Source: an uncultured Bacteroidia bacterium (GTDB taxonomy: Bacteria > Bacteroidota > Bacteroidia > Bacteroidales > F082). Taken from it: 64,000 nt of DNA. Below are positions 42,939 to 52,270 of the stretch, one piece after another. The position numbers were made by a program, and so were the translations under genes. Position 1 is the first letter of the stretch. The number at the start of each line of letters is the position of its first letter. The stretch is from contig CADCGK010000009.1 in the NCBI GenBank assembly GCA_902800965.1, positions 1-64,000 of the forward strand. The letters are read 5' to 3'. The notes under the pieces were generated by a model. It had not been told where the DNA came from and did no database searches. It saw nothing but the letters and a program-made list of their open reading frames with translations.

Positions 42939-45900
42939 ATGGAACTGATTGATAACGTCACCAAGACGCTACGCGATGACTTAACCGTGGAGATTAAGTC
43001 GGCAAGCAAGATTTCAATGGCTGCTTGCTGTTTCTCCATCTATGCCTTTCAGGAGCTGAAGGAGCAACTCAAAGACATCAAGGAGTTGAGGTTTATCTTC
43101 ACTTCGCCCACGTTCACCGCCGAAAGAATCGACAAACAACGGCGTGAATTCTACATCCCACGCATCGACCGTGAACGCACCCTTTATGGCTCTCCCTTTG
43201 AAGTCCGACTTCGTAACCAGCTCACACAAAAGGCCATCGCCATCGAATGCGCCGATTGGATTAAAAACAAAGTCCGTTTCAAGTCAAACACTACTAATAA
43301 CACCCTCCCCGGATTCATCAATGTCGAAAACGACGACACACATACCTATACGCCTGTAAACGGCTTCACCACAACCGACTTGGGCTGTGAGCGAGGCAAC
43401 AGCATGATGAACTTCGTCAACAAGGTGGATGGTACCAACGCCCGCCAGTATCTCCGTGTGTTCAACGAGCTTTGGAACAACGAAAAGGATTTTGCCGATG
43501 TCACTGACGACATCATCGATCATATCTCCAACTTCTACCGCGAAAACTCCCCAGAGTTCATTTATTTCGTCACCCTCTACAATATCTTCAACGAGTTTCT
43601 TGAAGATATTTCCGAGGATGTTCTGCCCAACGAGGCCACAGGCTTCAAGGACAGCCAAATCTGGAACAAACTCTACGACTTCCAGAAAGATGCGGCACTG
43701 GCCATCATCAACAAGCTGGAGAAATACAACGGCTGCATACTTGCCGACAGTGTGGGTCTGGGTAAGACCTTCTCCGCACTGGCCGTCATCAAATACTACG
43801 AGACCCGCAACAAGAATGTCCTGGTGCTCTGTCCCAAGAAACTTTGCGACAACTGGATGACCTATCGCACCAACTACATCACTAATCCCATCGCAGGCGA
43901 TAGGCTTGCCTATACCGTGTTGTTCCATTCCGACCTTTCGCGTGTTGGCGGCCGCTCCAATGGCTTGGAGCTGGAGAAAATCAACTGGGGCAACTACGAC
44001 CTGGTTGTGATTGACGAGTCGCACAACTTCCGTAACGGCGGCAAAATCACAAGGGACGATGACGACGATGACCCTCGCGAGAACCGTTACTTGCGCCTGA
44101 TGAACAAGGTGATTCGTGCCGGCGTGAAAACCAAGGTGCTGATGCTCTCGGCCACACCAGTCAACAACCGCTTCAACGACCTTAAAAACCAGCTGCAGCT
44201 GGCCTATGAAGGCGATACCAAGAGGATGGACGCACTGCTCAACACCAACACTTCAATTGACGACATCTTCCGCCAAGCGCAGAAGGCTTACAACATCTGG
44301 GCCAAACTCCCCAACGAAAAGCGCAACACTGAAAGGCTCCTTGGGATGCTCAGTTTCGATTTCTTCGAGGTGCTCGATTCAGTTACTATCGCCCGTAGCC
44401 GCAAGCACATCGAGGCGTATTACAACACCGAAGCCGTCGGCAAGTTCCCGTTCAGGCTTCCCCCGTTGTCGCGCCGCCCTTCGCTTACTGACCTTCCATC
44501 GGCCATCAACTACAACGAAATCTTCAACCAGCTCCAAAAACTCAATCTGGCCATCTATACGCCTTCGGCGTTTATCTTGCCCAGCAAGATTGAGAAATAT
44601 GCGCTTGACCCCGAAACCCATGGCGCAGGCCTTTCCTTGGTAGGCCGTGAAATGGGTATCCGTCGAATCATGTGCATCTTAATGCTGAAGCGTCTCGAAA
44701 GCTCCGTCAATTCTTTCCGGCTCACACTGACTCGTTTGCTGAAGCTCATTTCCAACACCATCGATACGATTGACCGCCATGAAGCTTATATCAATGTGGA
44801 AGAGGTTGATGATTACGATTTCGACATTGAAGACTCCGACAACGATGCCTTTGTGGGCACCAAGAAAAACAGGATTGCCTTGGAAGACATCGACTATATC
44901 AGCTGGCGGCAATACCTCCAGAGCGATAAGGAAGAGTTGGAGCTTACCCGCTTGATGCTCGACGACATCACCCCTGAACACGACAGCAAGCTTCAGCAGC
45001 TTATTGCCGACCTTCGCGACAAGTTCGCTCACCCCATCAACGGTGACAACAAGAAGGTACTCATCTTTACAGCCTTCTCCGATACAGCCGTTTATCTCTA
45101 CGACAACCTGGCCAAACCCATCAAGCAGAAATACGGAATGGACACCGCCCTGGTCACAGGCGACGTGGACGCGCGTAGCACGCTGAAGTTGAAGGAAAAA
45201 CTCGACTTCAACAAAGTGCTGACCCTCTTTTCGCCCATATCCAAGGAAAAAGAGTCCATCTATCCCAATATCCATGAGGAGATAGAAGTCCTCATCGCCA
45301 CCGACTGCATTTCCGAAGGTCAGAACTTGCAGGATTGCGACTACCTCATCAACTACGACATCCACTGGAACCCAGTGCGCATCATCCAACGCTTCGGTCG
45401 TATCGACCGTATCGGCTCCAAGAACGACGCTATCCAGCTGGTAAACTACTGGCCAGACATGACCCTTGACGAGTACATCGACCTCAAAGGCCGTGTCGAA
45501 GCCCGTATGAAGGTCTCTGTGCTCACTTCTACAGGCGACGACAATCCCATTTCTCCCGAGGAGAAAGGTGATTTGGAATACCGCAAGGCTCAACTGAAGA
45601 AGCTTCAGGAAGAAGTCGTCGACATCGAGGAGATGAACAACGGCGTTTCCATCATGGATCTTGGCCTCAACGAGTTCCGCCTTGACCTGCTGGAATATAT
45701 GAAGACCCACGAGGATGTGGAGCATACGCCCTTCGGCCTCCACGCCGTTGTCGGCCACAACGAGTTCACTGAGCCAGGTGTCATCTTTGTGCTGAAGAAC
45801 CGCAACAAAGGTGTCAACATCGACAAAAAGAACCGTCTGCATCCCTTCTATATCGTTTACCTTCGCAACGACGGCTCAGTGGTGGTCAACCATCTTTCCC

Positions 45901-46172
45901 CCAAGGAGCTACTTGATAAGTTCCGCAGCCTCTGCAGGGGAAAGAACATGCCTCAAACCGCTTTGTGCCGCGAGTTCAACAAGGAAACTCGTGATGGTCT
46001 AAAGATGGCGCACTACTCCAAGCTGCTGGGCGATGCTATCAACAGCATCATCACTGTGAAGGAAAACAGCGACATCGACAGCTTCCTCGAAGGCGTTCAG
46101 GGCGAGCTGTTCACAAAGGAAATCAAAGGTCTTGATGATTTCGAGCTAATCGACTTCTTAGTCGTAAAATAG
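42939..46172 (+). CDS. SNF2/DEAD-type helicase with N-terminal PLD-like region, restriction-system associated
   Basis: The 1077-residue protein starts at the ATG at 42939. The N-terminal 200 residues resemble the PLD-like domain that precedes helicases in several defence systems, but no HKD motif is visible. Then come a superfamily 2 core with Walker A SVGLGKTFSA (G273), the DESH box at Asp359 (LVVIDESHNFRN), LMLSATPVNNR (motif III), and a C-terminal helicase domain with CISEGQNLQDCDYLINYDIHWNP and IIQRFGRIDRIGS (motif VI). With the DUF4391 gene and the Mod and Res genes it forms a combination I know from many bacterial defence islands. It probably translocates on foreign DNA. Confidence 0.85.
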   Translation: MELIDNVTKTLRDDLTVEIKSASKISMAACCFSIYAFQELKEQLKDIKELRFIFTSPTFTAERIDKQRREFYIPRIDRERTLYGSPFEVRLRNQLTQKAIAIECADWIKNKVRFKSNTTNNTLPGFINVENDDTHTYTPVNGFTTTDLGCERGNSMMNFVNKVDGTNARQYLRVFNELWNNEKDFADVTDDIIDHISNFYRENSPEFIYFVTLYNIFNEFLEDISEDVLPNEATGFKDSQIWNKLYDFQKDAALAIINKLEKYNGCILADSVGLGKTFSALAVIKYYETRNKNVLVLCPKKLCDNWMTYRTNYITNPIAGDRLAYTVLFHSDLSRVGGRSNGLELEKINWGNYDLVVIDESHNFRNGGKITRDDDDDDPRENRYLRLMNKVIRAGVKTKVLMLSATPVNNRFNDLKNQLQLAYEGDTKRMDALLNTNTSIDDIFRQAQKAYNIWAKLPNEKRNTERLLGMLSFDFFEVLDSVTIARSRKHIEAYYNTEAVGKFPFRLPPLSRRPSLTDLPSAINYNEIFNQLQKLNLAIYTPSAFILPSKIEKYALDPETHGAGLSLVGREMGIRRIMCILMLKRLESSVNSFRLTLTRLLKLISNTIDTIDRHEAYINVEEVDDYDFDIEDSDNDAFVGTKKNRIALEDIDYISWRQYLQSDKEELELTRLMLDDITPEHDSKLQQLIADLRDKFAHPINGDNKKVLIFTAFSDTAVYLYDNLAKPIKQKYGMDTALVTGDVDARSTLKLKEKLDFNKVLTLFSPISKEKESIYPNIHEEIEVLIATDCISEGQNLQDCDYLINYDIHWNPVRIIQRFGRIDRIGSKNDAIQLVNYWPDMTLDEYIDLKGRVEARMKVSVLTSTGDDNPISPEEKGDLEYRKAQLKKLQEEVVDIEEMNNGVSIMDLGLNEFRLDLLEYMKTHEDVEHTPFGLHAVVGHNEFTEPGVIFVLKNRNKGVNIDKKNRLHPFYIVYLRNDGSVVVNHLSPKELLDKFRSLCRGKNMPQTALCREFNKETRDGLKMAHYSKLLGDAINSIITVKENSDIDSFLEGVQGELFTKEIKGLDDFELIDFLVVK

Positions 46173-46176
46173 GAGG
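46171..46176 (+). promoter_or_regulatory. Strong Shine-Dalgarno sequence of the DUF4391 gene
   Basis: AGGAGG lies five bases before the ATG at 46182 and partly overlaps the upstream stop codon. Such a perfect site is rare among genes in this window and fixes the start at 46182 rather than 46176. Confidence 0.65.
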
Positions 46177-46181
46177 TGCTT

Positions 46182-46793
46182 ATGTTAGGACTGCCAAAGA
46201 CCACAGAGATAGCGAAGCAACTTCCCAAGAAGGCCATCTTCACGAAGTTTGAGTTGAAGCCCGCCCAACGCGACCGCTTCGATGCCGACATTAGCCGTAT
46301 TGACATCGTGAACATGGTCTCGCCCAACACGGTGCCCGGCTTGAAGGAAGGTGAGCGTGTCAAGGAGTTTTATGTATTGCTCGTGTCGCTGAAGCAAGAG
46401 GAATATGATGAGAAAAACATCATGTTGCTCTCCAAGCTAATCAAGCAACACATGGTTTTCGCTTTGGCTTATCAAGACAGGGTACGCCTGGCAGTCGTAC
46501 ACGAAAAGCTTTTTTTCACCGACTGGGAGCCATTGGCCAATGCCTTGCTGCCCCTGATGGGCTTCGACATGGATAAGGTTTGGGAAAATCTGGTGATGGC
46601 CATTGGCCACTTCGAGGTAATGGAAGGTGTGACTATCGAGGAGCAGATAACCATCGATGGTGAAAAACAGAAAGTCATCAAGCAGATTGAAACGCTTGAA
46701 AAGAAGGGGCGTGCAGAAAAACAGCCTCGAAGGAAATATGAATTGTATCAGCAATTATGCGAGTTGAAGGGGATTTTGAAGAAAAATCATTGA
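46182..46793 (+). CDS. DUF4391 family protein
   Basis: The 203-residue cytosolic protein matches DUF4391 (LGLPKTTEIAKQLPKKAIFTKF at the start; a C-terminal charged helix KQIETLEKKGRAEKQPRRKYEL). Members are found almost only beside SNF2-type helicases and type III-like Mod/Res genes; their biochemical role is unknown. It begins nine bases after the helicase stop. Its base composition is like that of the helicase, unlike the AT-rich genes that follow, so it belongs to the original restriction-modification unit. Confidence 0.82.
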   Translation: MLGLPKTTEIAKQLPKKAIFTKFELKPAQRDRFDADISRIDIVNMVSPNTVPGLKEGERVKEFYVLLVSLKQEEYDEKNIMLLSKLIKQHMVFALAYQDRVRLAVVHEKLFFTDWEPLANALLPLMGFDMDKVWENLVMAIGHFEVMEGVTIEEQITIDGEKQKVIKQIETLEKKGRAEKQPRRKYELYQQLCELKGILKKNH

Positions 46794-46856
46794 TTAATTC
46801 CTTTTCGAGAATTTTTTTGCTAAATTTGTAATAATTATACAAAAAATCCTATTATT

Positions 46857-46890
46857 TTTGCTGATATTTCAAATATTATTTCTATTTTTG
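46857..46890 (+). promoter_or_regulatory. Promoter of the RloA/RloB-like pair
   Basis: TATTTTTG at 46883-46890 is the -7 element and TTTG at 46857-46860 a possible -33 (22-base spacer, slightly long). The RloA-like ATG is 26 bases downstream. The promoter suggests the insert is expressed on its own. Confidence 0.5.
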
Positions 46891-46916
46891 TAACAAAATA
46901 ACAAAAACACACAAAA

Positions 46917-48203
46917 ATGATACGAGAATTTTGGGTTGAGAATTTTCTTTCAATAAAAACCCGACAAATAGTAAATTTTGAAACCAAAAACAAAGAAGAC
47001 GAATGGGCTTCTGTGGATTGCGGTGGTGACAAGCGTGTAAACAAGTTGGCTGTGATTTATGGAGCAAATGCTTCTGGGAAATCCAACCTTCTTTTTGCTA
47101 TTCAAAATGTATTTGAATTGCTGTTCCTTTCACAAAGTAAAAGAACGTCAATGGTTCATTCGAGAAAACCTTTTGCTTTATGTCCCGAAAAACCAACGAG
47201 GATGTACGTTTCATTTTATGCTTCGGGGGTTAGATATGATTATGAGATTGAATATAATCAGGAACATATCATTTCGGAAAAAATGGACTGGTATCCTAAT
47301 AAGTCAAAAATATTGTTTTATGAAAGACATTTAGTATCTGATGAATCACAAGTGGAGCTGAAATTTGGTCCAAGTTTGGGTATTTCATCCAAAACAAAGG
47401 ATGTCTTCTTGCAAAATACGCTCAATAATCATTCGGTATTGTCCACCTTTGAAAAAACATCTTTTGAACCAGATGCCAAACCTATCGCAGATTTATACAG
47501 GTGGATGGCTTTGTATATGCACGAGGTTAATGTCATACAGTCACCGATTATTCGTATGATGAAAAAGGTTGAAGCAGATGAGAAGTTAAAGCACTTTTTC
47601 TTGCAATTATTGAACAAGGCTGATTTTAACATTGTGGGTTTTCATACGGAAACGATCACAGAGAAAGTCCCTGTTAACCAATTATCTTTGCTTGACGAGT
47701 CGGTCAATGCTCTTGAAGATGGTATGGCACAGGTTCAGAAGACAAAATTGTATTTTGAACATGGCGCAGGGAGGGATAGTTTTATAATGGAATTGAATTC
47801 GGAATCCCAAGGAACAAAAAAAATGATTTCCAATTTATTCGTATTATATAAAGCGATTACAGAAAATCATATTTTTCTTTTGGATGAAATAGACTCGGAA
47901 TTACATGATGATTTGTTGTTATTCTATTTGAACACATTTGTCATGAATTCCAATGGCTCTCAATTGATATTTACAACTCAGGAAATGTCACTTTTGCACG
48001 AAGATTTGTTGAATGGCCACAGAGATTTCGTGTTCTTTACAGAAAAGAATCGGGGAGGTGCCTATTCTGAATATACACGTGCTGATGGCTATGGCCTCCA
48101 TAAGAACTTGTCTTTGTATAATTCATACAAAGCTGGTCGTTTGGGTGCGCTGCCTCAATTAGGTTCACCTTTGTTATACTTGGAAAACGATGAAGAAGAT
48201 TAA
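46917..48203 (+). CDS. AAA/ABC-type ATPase, RloA-like (abortive-infection type)
   Basis: The 428-residue SMC/OLD-like ATPase begins IREFWVENFLSIKTRQIVNF, as in AAA_15-type proteins. It has Walker A YGANASGKSNLL (G49-N57) and, late in the protein, a Walker B FLLDEIDSELHDDLL with a following switch region LIFTTQEMSLL. No nuclease domain is fused to it. Together with the RloB-like gene (14-base overlap) it forms a two-gene module of the RloA/RloB or AbiL type: an ATPase that senses infection and a TOPRIM-like effector. The gene is clearly AT-rich compared with the helicase and DUF4391 genes, indicating separate acquisition. Confidence 0.82.
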   Translation: MIREFWVENFLSIKTRQIVNFETKNKEDEWASVDCGGDKRVNKLAVIYGANASGKSNLLFAIQNVFELLFLSQSKRTSMVHSRKPFALCPEKPTRMYVSFYASGVRYDYEIEYNQEHIISEKMDWYPNKSKILFYERHLVSDESQVELKFGPSLGISSKTKDVFLQNTLNNHSVLSTFEKTSFEPDAKPIADLYRWMALYMHEVNVIQSPIIRMMKKVEADEKLKHFFLQLLNKADFNIVGFHTETITEKVPVNQLSLLDESVNALEDGMAQVQKTKLYFEHGAGRDSFIMELNSESQGTKKMISNLFVLYKAITENHIFLLDEIDSELHDDLLLFYLNTFVMNSNGSQLIFTTQEMSLLHEDLLNGHRDFVFFTEKNRGGAYSEYTRADGYGLHKNLSLYNSYKAGRLGALPQLGSPLLYLENDEED

Positions 48204-48801
48204 GGATTCCATAACGGTAATAGGCGAGGGTATAACGGAATACTATTATTTCAATTCATTGAAAGACGATTTCCGTCAACTCAATATCAAGCCTGCCTAT
48301 CCCAAACATTCCTCGGGATTGGACTATCTTGAACAGGAAATCGACAAATCGATTGATGCAGGTTATTCATTGATAATCTGTGTCATTGACATGGATAACA
48401 AAAAAGACGGAAAAGAGAAGGAGGAGTATATCAAGTTCAAGAATCGTTTGTCGGGAGTTCATTTTACCAAGAAACCAAGGGTCAAATATGAAATACGATT
48501 CATTGAGAATGAACGTTGTGCCGAGATCTTTTTCTTGTTCTATTTTGCTTACAAATCGCGTTGTTTCCAAAATCAACCAGAGTTGCTTGACGAGTTGAAC
48601 AAGTATTGCAAGTACGAGAAGACTGAGAAGTTTTTTATGAAACACTCACTTCATCAGTATTTCGAGAAAACGGGAGGTGATTTAAAGAAAGCTCTTTGCA
48701 ACGCGGCGAGATCCATGAAAGAAAAAGAGGAAACGGACAGAGATTACACATATTCCCAAATGGCTGAGTTGTTTGAGGCATTAGGAATTAAACCTGAATA
48801 A
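48190..48801 (+). CDS. RloB-family TOPRIM-like protein
   Basis: The 203-residue protein matches the RloB family: an N-terminal acidic motif in ITVIGEGITEYYYFNSL (Glu of the TOPRIM-type GEGxTE), DxD in ICVIDMDNKKDG near residue 64, and the family segment IRFIENERCAEIFFLFYF near 100. These residues suggest a metal-dependent nuclease fold related to OLD/TOPRIM effectors. The gene starts 14 bases before the RloA-like stop, so the two are translationally coupled. Such a pair should act as an abortive-infection or anti-plasmid system; the effector chemistry has not been shown for this type as far as I know. Confidence 0.82.
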   Translation: MKKIKDSITVIGEGITEYYYFNSLKDDFRQLNIKPAYPKHSSGLDYLEQEIDKSIDAGYSLIICVIDMDNKKDGKEKEEYIKFKNRLSGVHFTKKPRVKYEIRFIENERCAEIFFLFYFAYKSRCFQNQPELLDELNKYCKYEKTEKFFMKHSLHQYFEKTGGDLKKALCNAARSMKEKEETDRDYTYSQMAELFEALGIKPE

Positions 48802-48918
48802 GTATGGAAAAACTAAATTATAATGAACAACTCAACAATAGTTATTTCTAATGATCATTAGATTTATTAAATATAACAGATTAGTATATAAAATAGTAAT
48901 AAGAAAAGCAAATTAAAT

Positions 48919-49626
48919 ATGAAAGATAACATTGATTCTAAAAGTATCGGTAACCGGAAGTTTGTAATAGAACTTCGATTTGACCATAAAGTTACACTTT
49001 CAGATAAAAAAGGTGCAATTATTGAAAACATTAAGGCATTGGGTATTTTCGTTCCGCTCCATTGGGAAATAGGGGTTGCCAATGCTACGATTTGGGATGG
49101 AGAAAAAAAAGAAAATGCAAGAAATATCGTAATAATAGAATTAAACAGGCTTTGTTATATAAGTAGTAAAATAGATTCGGTAGACTGTTTCTACAGTAAT
49201 TTTTCAAAAATCTATGATTGCGTTGAGAATGAATTGGGTGATTTTAACATCCGTCGAATTGGGTGTAGAATTCAAGGAACTTATAAAACAAAGTCGGCAG
49301 ATTTTGATACCATAATTGAAAAAATAAAGAAAGGTTTTCCAAGCCAATTTTATCTTCAGGATTTTCCTGCTACAGATTTGCTTTTTCAACTAAATTACAA
49401 AAATGGCATGTATAACGTGGGACCTGTAAAAGAGGACAAAGATGCATTTATAGAGCAGAATTTTGCGGAATCATATCGAATAAAGCATGTTGGAATAGCA
49501 ATAGATACAGATAACTATTTGACAAATGAAAAAGAACCGATCAACGACAAGTCACTAATCAAAGACACTTACATTTTGTCGTTGTCTGTTGAAAAGCAAT
49601 TGTTTGAGAATCTAAAAGAGTTGTAA
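48919..49626 (+). CDS. AT-rich unknown gene in the defence island
   Basis: I do not recognise this 235-residue cytosolic protein. Its first half is strand-rich (KFVIELRFDHKVTLSDKKGA, FVPLHWEIGVANATIW), and the second contains FYLQDFPATDLLFQLNYKNG. There is no signal peptide or membrane segment. It lies 117 bases after the RloB-like gene and three bases before a membrane-anchored coiled-coil gene, so the two are probably a unit. The base composition is like that of the RloA/RloB-like genes and unlike the restriction-modification genes, suggesting it arrived as part of the insert. Confidence 0.55.
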   Translation: MKDNIDSKSIGNRKFVIELRFDHKVTLSDKKGAIIENIKALGIFVPLHWEIGVANATIWDGEKKENARNIVIIELNRLCYISSKIDSVDCFYSNFSKIYDCVENELGDFNIRRIGCRIQGTYKTKSADFDTIIEKIKKGFPSQFYLQDFPATDLLFQLNYKNGMYNVGPVKEDKDAFIEQNFAESYRIKHVGIAIDTDNYLTNEKEPINDKSLIKDTYILSLSVEKQLFENLKEL

Positions 49627-49628
49627 TT

Positions 49629-50237
49629 ATGGGAGGGAAGAAGAAAAAACAAGTTTCAAAACATCCTCCGATTATTCCGAATCAAGAGGATTATGATTTG
49701 AAACGCAGTTTCTCTAGACTTAATCGCTTTCGTAGTTCAAATTATTATCAAACTAGAGGAGATGAAGAATTAGAAGAAAGGTATTATCCACCTGTTGATA
49801 GTAGTTATTCTCAAGAAAAAGAATACAATGCTGTTACTAATCAAATTGGGGATACATATTTTCGTTTGGAAGATAAAATCAGTGCTTTGTCTGATAAAAA
49901 TGATGCTGCACATGATAGTTTGAGAAAAGAATTGGAAGGGAAAATTGAAAAGGTCAAAACGGATATTGAACAACAAAGCAAAGACAAAAAAGAAAATAAG
50001 AGGTGGATAATAGGCATTGTTATAACTATAATAATTGCTATTATTGGTTATTTTGTTTTGCCTTATCAGAAGTCAAATAAAAATCAGCATGAAATAATAA
50101 AAATACAAACGACTATTGATGAAAACATCAAGCCATCCATCGAAAAAAATTCAAATGCAATAGAAAAGAATGCTTTAGAAATCAAAAACCAGGCGGAAAA
50201 ACTGATTCAAATTCAAAGTCAACAAAAGAAAAAATAG
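49629..50237 (+). CDS. Single-pass membrane coiled-coil protein of unknown function
   Basis: The 202-residue protein has a Lys-rich N-terminus, a disordered Tyr/Arg-rich segment, a coiled coil (about 75-120), one membrane helix (about 126-146, WIIGIVITIIIAIIGYFVLP) and a second coiled coil to the end (IEKNSNAIEKNALEIKNQAEKL). Such proteins can be membrane anchors or pore-like partners of cytosolic sensors, as seen in several abortive-infection systems, but no family is recognised. The start is two bases after the preceding stop. The mod gene follows after 34 bases. Confidence 0.55.
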   Translation: MGGKKKKQVSKHPPIIPNQEDYDLKRSFSRLNRFRSSNYYQTRGDEELEERYYPPVDSSYSQEKEYNAVTNQIGDTYFRLEDKISALSDKNDAAHDSLRKELEGKIEKVKTDIEQQSKDKKENKRWIIGIVITIIIAIIGYFVLPYQKSNKNQHEIIKIQTTIDENIKPSIEKNSNAIEKNALEIKNQAEKLIQIQSQQKKK

Positions 50238-50271
50238 GTCTTGCTATTCTTAAACAAAAGAGCATAATAAT

Positions 50272-52251
50272 ATGAATAAACTTACCATGCAAACCACCAA
50301 CCAGGTGGACGAAAACATAAAGAAGATTGCCGAACTCTTCCCCAACTGCCTCACCGAGCGCCTCGACGAGAACGGGAAACCTGAAGCGGCCATCGACTTC
50401 GACATGCTTCGGCAGGAACTCTCGAAGGACATTGTGGAAGGACCGGAGGAACGCTACCAGTTCACCTGGCCCGACAAGCGCAACGCTATCCGGCTGGCCA
50501 ACGCGCCGACCACCGACACGCTGCGCCCCTGCCGCGAGGAGAGCGTCGATTTCGACAACACGCAGAACCTCTACATTGAGGGTGACAACCTCGAAGTGCT
50601 GAAACTGCTGCGCGAGAACTACCTCGGCAAGGTGAAGATGATTTACATTGACCCGCCCTACAACACGGGCAACGACTTCGTGTATAACGACGACTTCGCC
50701 CAGACCGCCGGTGACTATGTACACAACAGCGGGCAGGAGGATGAGGAGGGCAACCGCCTCGTGGCCAACACCGAGAGCAACGGCCGCTTTCACACCGACT
50801 GGCTCAACATGATTTATCCGCGCCTGAAAGTGGCCAAAGACTTGCTGAGCGAGGATGGGGTGATTTTTATTTCGATTGATGATCACGAAGTGGATGATTT
50901 GAAAAAAATGTGCAGTGAAATATTTGGTGAGGGAAATTTTATTGGATGTGCAGGACGAATTACCAAGAAAGCAAACAACCAAGGAGATTATTGGGCTCCC
51001 AATTTCGATTACATATTAACTTTTGCAAGGAACAAAAATATATGCCCTGCATTTAAAGGAGGACAGAATGAAAAGTCTTATAATTATATTGAAGAAGAAG
51101 GTCCAAGAAAAGGAGAACGATATCAGCTTGTAAGACTTTATATGTCAAATCTTGATCCAATGCGAGGTTGTACCAATCAGAGATATTATATTGAATGTCC
51201 TGACGGATCTTTTATTATCCCTCCAGGTGAAAATTACCCCGATACAATATATGACGGTTCTTTTGTCGTTCCACAAAGTGGAAAAGATAAAATATGGCGA
51301 TGGTCATATCAGTCCTATTTGGAAAAGAAAGATCAAATTGTGCTTAAGCAATGCAAGTCATCAAATGTAGTTGGAGCAAATGGTGCTAATACGAAATGGA
51401 ATGCTTTTACGAAGACATATCTTAATGATGTAATTGAGAAATCTACGGCAACACCTAATAGTTTTATCGAAGACCACATCAATCAGATTGCCACACATGA
51501 ATTAAACGACTTAGGAATTCCATTCTCATTCCCTAAGCCAACAACCTTAATTATGTATTTGGCTAGTATATTACCAATAAAATCAAATGAAATTATTCTT
51601 GATTTCTTTTCTGGTTCAGCATCAACAGGACATGCAGTAATGAAATATAATGTTGATAATAGTTGTAATGCCAAGTTTATCTGTGTCCAGTTACCTGAAC
51701 TCATAGACAAAGGAACAGATGCTTACAAAGCTGGCTACAAAAACATTTGCGAGATTGGCAAGGAGCGTATTCGTCGGGCTGGAAAGAAGATCCTTGAAGA
51801 ACAGCAGGCAAAGCAAGCGGATCTGTTCAGTGGTGAGCAGAAGCCGTTGGACATCGGTTTCCGCGTGCTCAAACTCGACAGTTCCAATATGCAGGATGTG
51901 TATTACTCACCCGAGCAGTTCAACGAGAACCTGCTTTTCGAGGACAACATCAAGCCTGACCGCACCGACGAGGACCTGCTCTTCCAAGCCATGATAGAGC
52001 TTGGCATCGAGCTTTCGGCCAAGATAGAGCAACGCGAAATCGCCGGCAAGACCGTCTGGAGCGTCGCAGAGGGCTACCTCATGGCCTGCTTCGACAAGGA
52101 CGTGAACGAGACCACCATCACCGAAATCGCCCGCCAGCATCCCTACTACTTCGTCCTCCGCGACAGCAGCCTCGCCACAGACAACGTAGCGGACAACTTC
52201 GAGCAGATTTGGGAGGAGTATTCGAAAGAAACGGTAAGGAGAATCATATAA
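50272..52251 (+). CDS. mod: Type III restriction-modification DNA methyltransferase (Mod)
   Basis: The 659-residue adenine-N6 methyltransferase of the beta class has the catalytic motif IYIDPPYNTGNDF (Asp127), a target-recognition region in the middle, and the S-adenosylmethionine motif ILDFFSGSASTGHAV after it. Mod supplies sequence specificity for the paired Res. ATG codons at 50272 and 50287 are both possible starts. The central part (about 50,870-51,720, residues 200-485) is much more AT-rich than both flanks, consistent with replacement of the recognition domain by recombination. Two TPR genes separate it from res, which is unusual. Confidence 0.92.
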   Translation: MNKLTMQTTNQVDENIKKIAELFPNCLTERLDENGKPEAAIDFDMLRQELSKDIVEGPEERYQFTWPDKRNAIRLANAPTTDTLRPCREESVDFDNTQNLYIEGDNLEVLKLLRENYLGKVKMIYIDPPYNTGNDFVYNDDFAQTAGDYVHNSGQEDEEGNRLVANTESNGRFHTDWLNMIYPRLKVAKDLLSEDGVIFISIDDHEVDDLKKMCSEIFGEGNFIGCAGRITKKANNQGDYWAPNFDYILTFARNKNICPAFKGGQNEKSYNYIEEEGPRKGERYQLVRLYMSNLDPMRGCTNQRYYIECPDGSFIIPPGENYPDTIYDGSFVVPQSGKDKIWRWSYQSYLEKKDQIVLKQCKSSNVVGANGANTKWNAFTKTYLNDVIEKSTATPNSFIEDHINQIATHELNDLGIPFSFPKPTTLIMYLASILPIKSNEIILDFFSGSASTGHAVMKYNVDNSCNAKFICVQLPELIDKGTDAYKAGYKNICEIGKERIRRAGKKILEEQQAKQADLFSGEQKPLDIGFRVLKLDSSNMQDVYYSPEQFNENLLFEDNIKPDRTDEDLLFQAMIELGIELSAKIEQREIAGKTVWSVAEGYLMACFDKDVNETTITEIARQHPYYFVLRDSSLATDNVADNFEQIWEEYSKETVRRII

Positions 52252-52270
52252 TACGTGAAAACATACGCTT

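Noticed and set aside
44679..45842. 387-residue - strand reading frame
   Set aside because: It is the shadow of the SNF2 helicase gene, which carries clear motifs on the + strand.
46917..48801. PARIS (AriA/AriB) defence system
   Set aside because: The ATPase-plus-TOPRIM layout is similar, but the second protein matches the RloB family rather than DUF4435, so only an analogy is kept.
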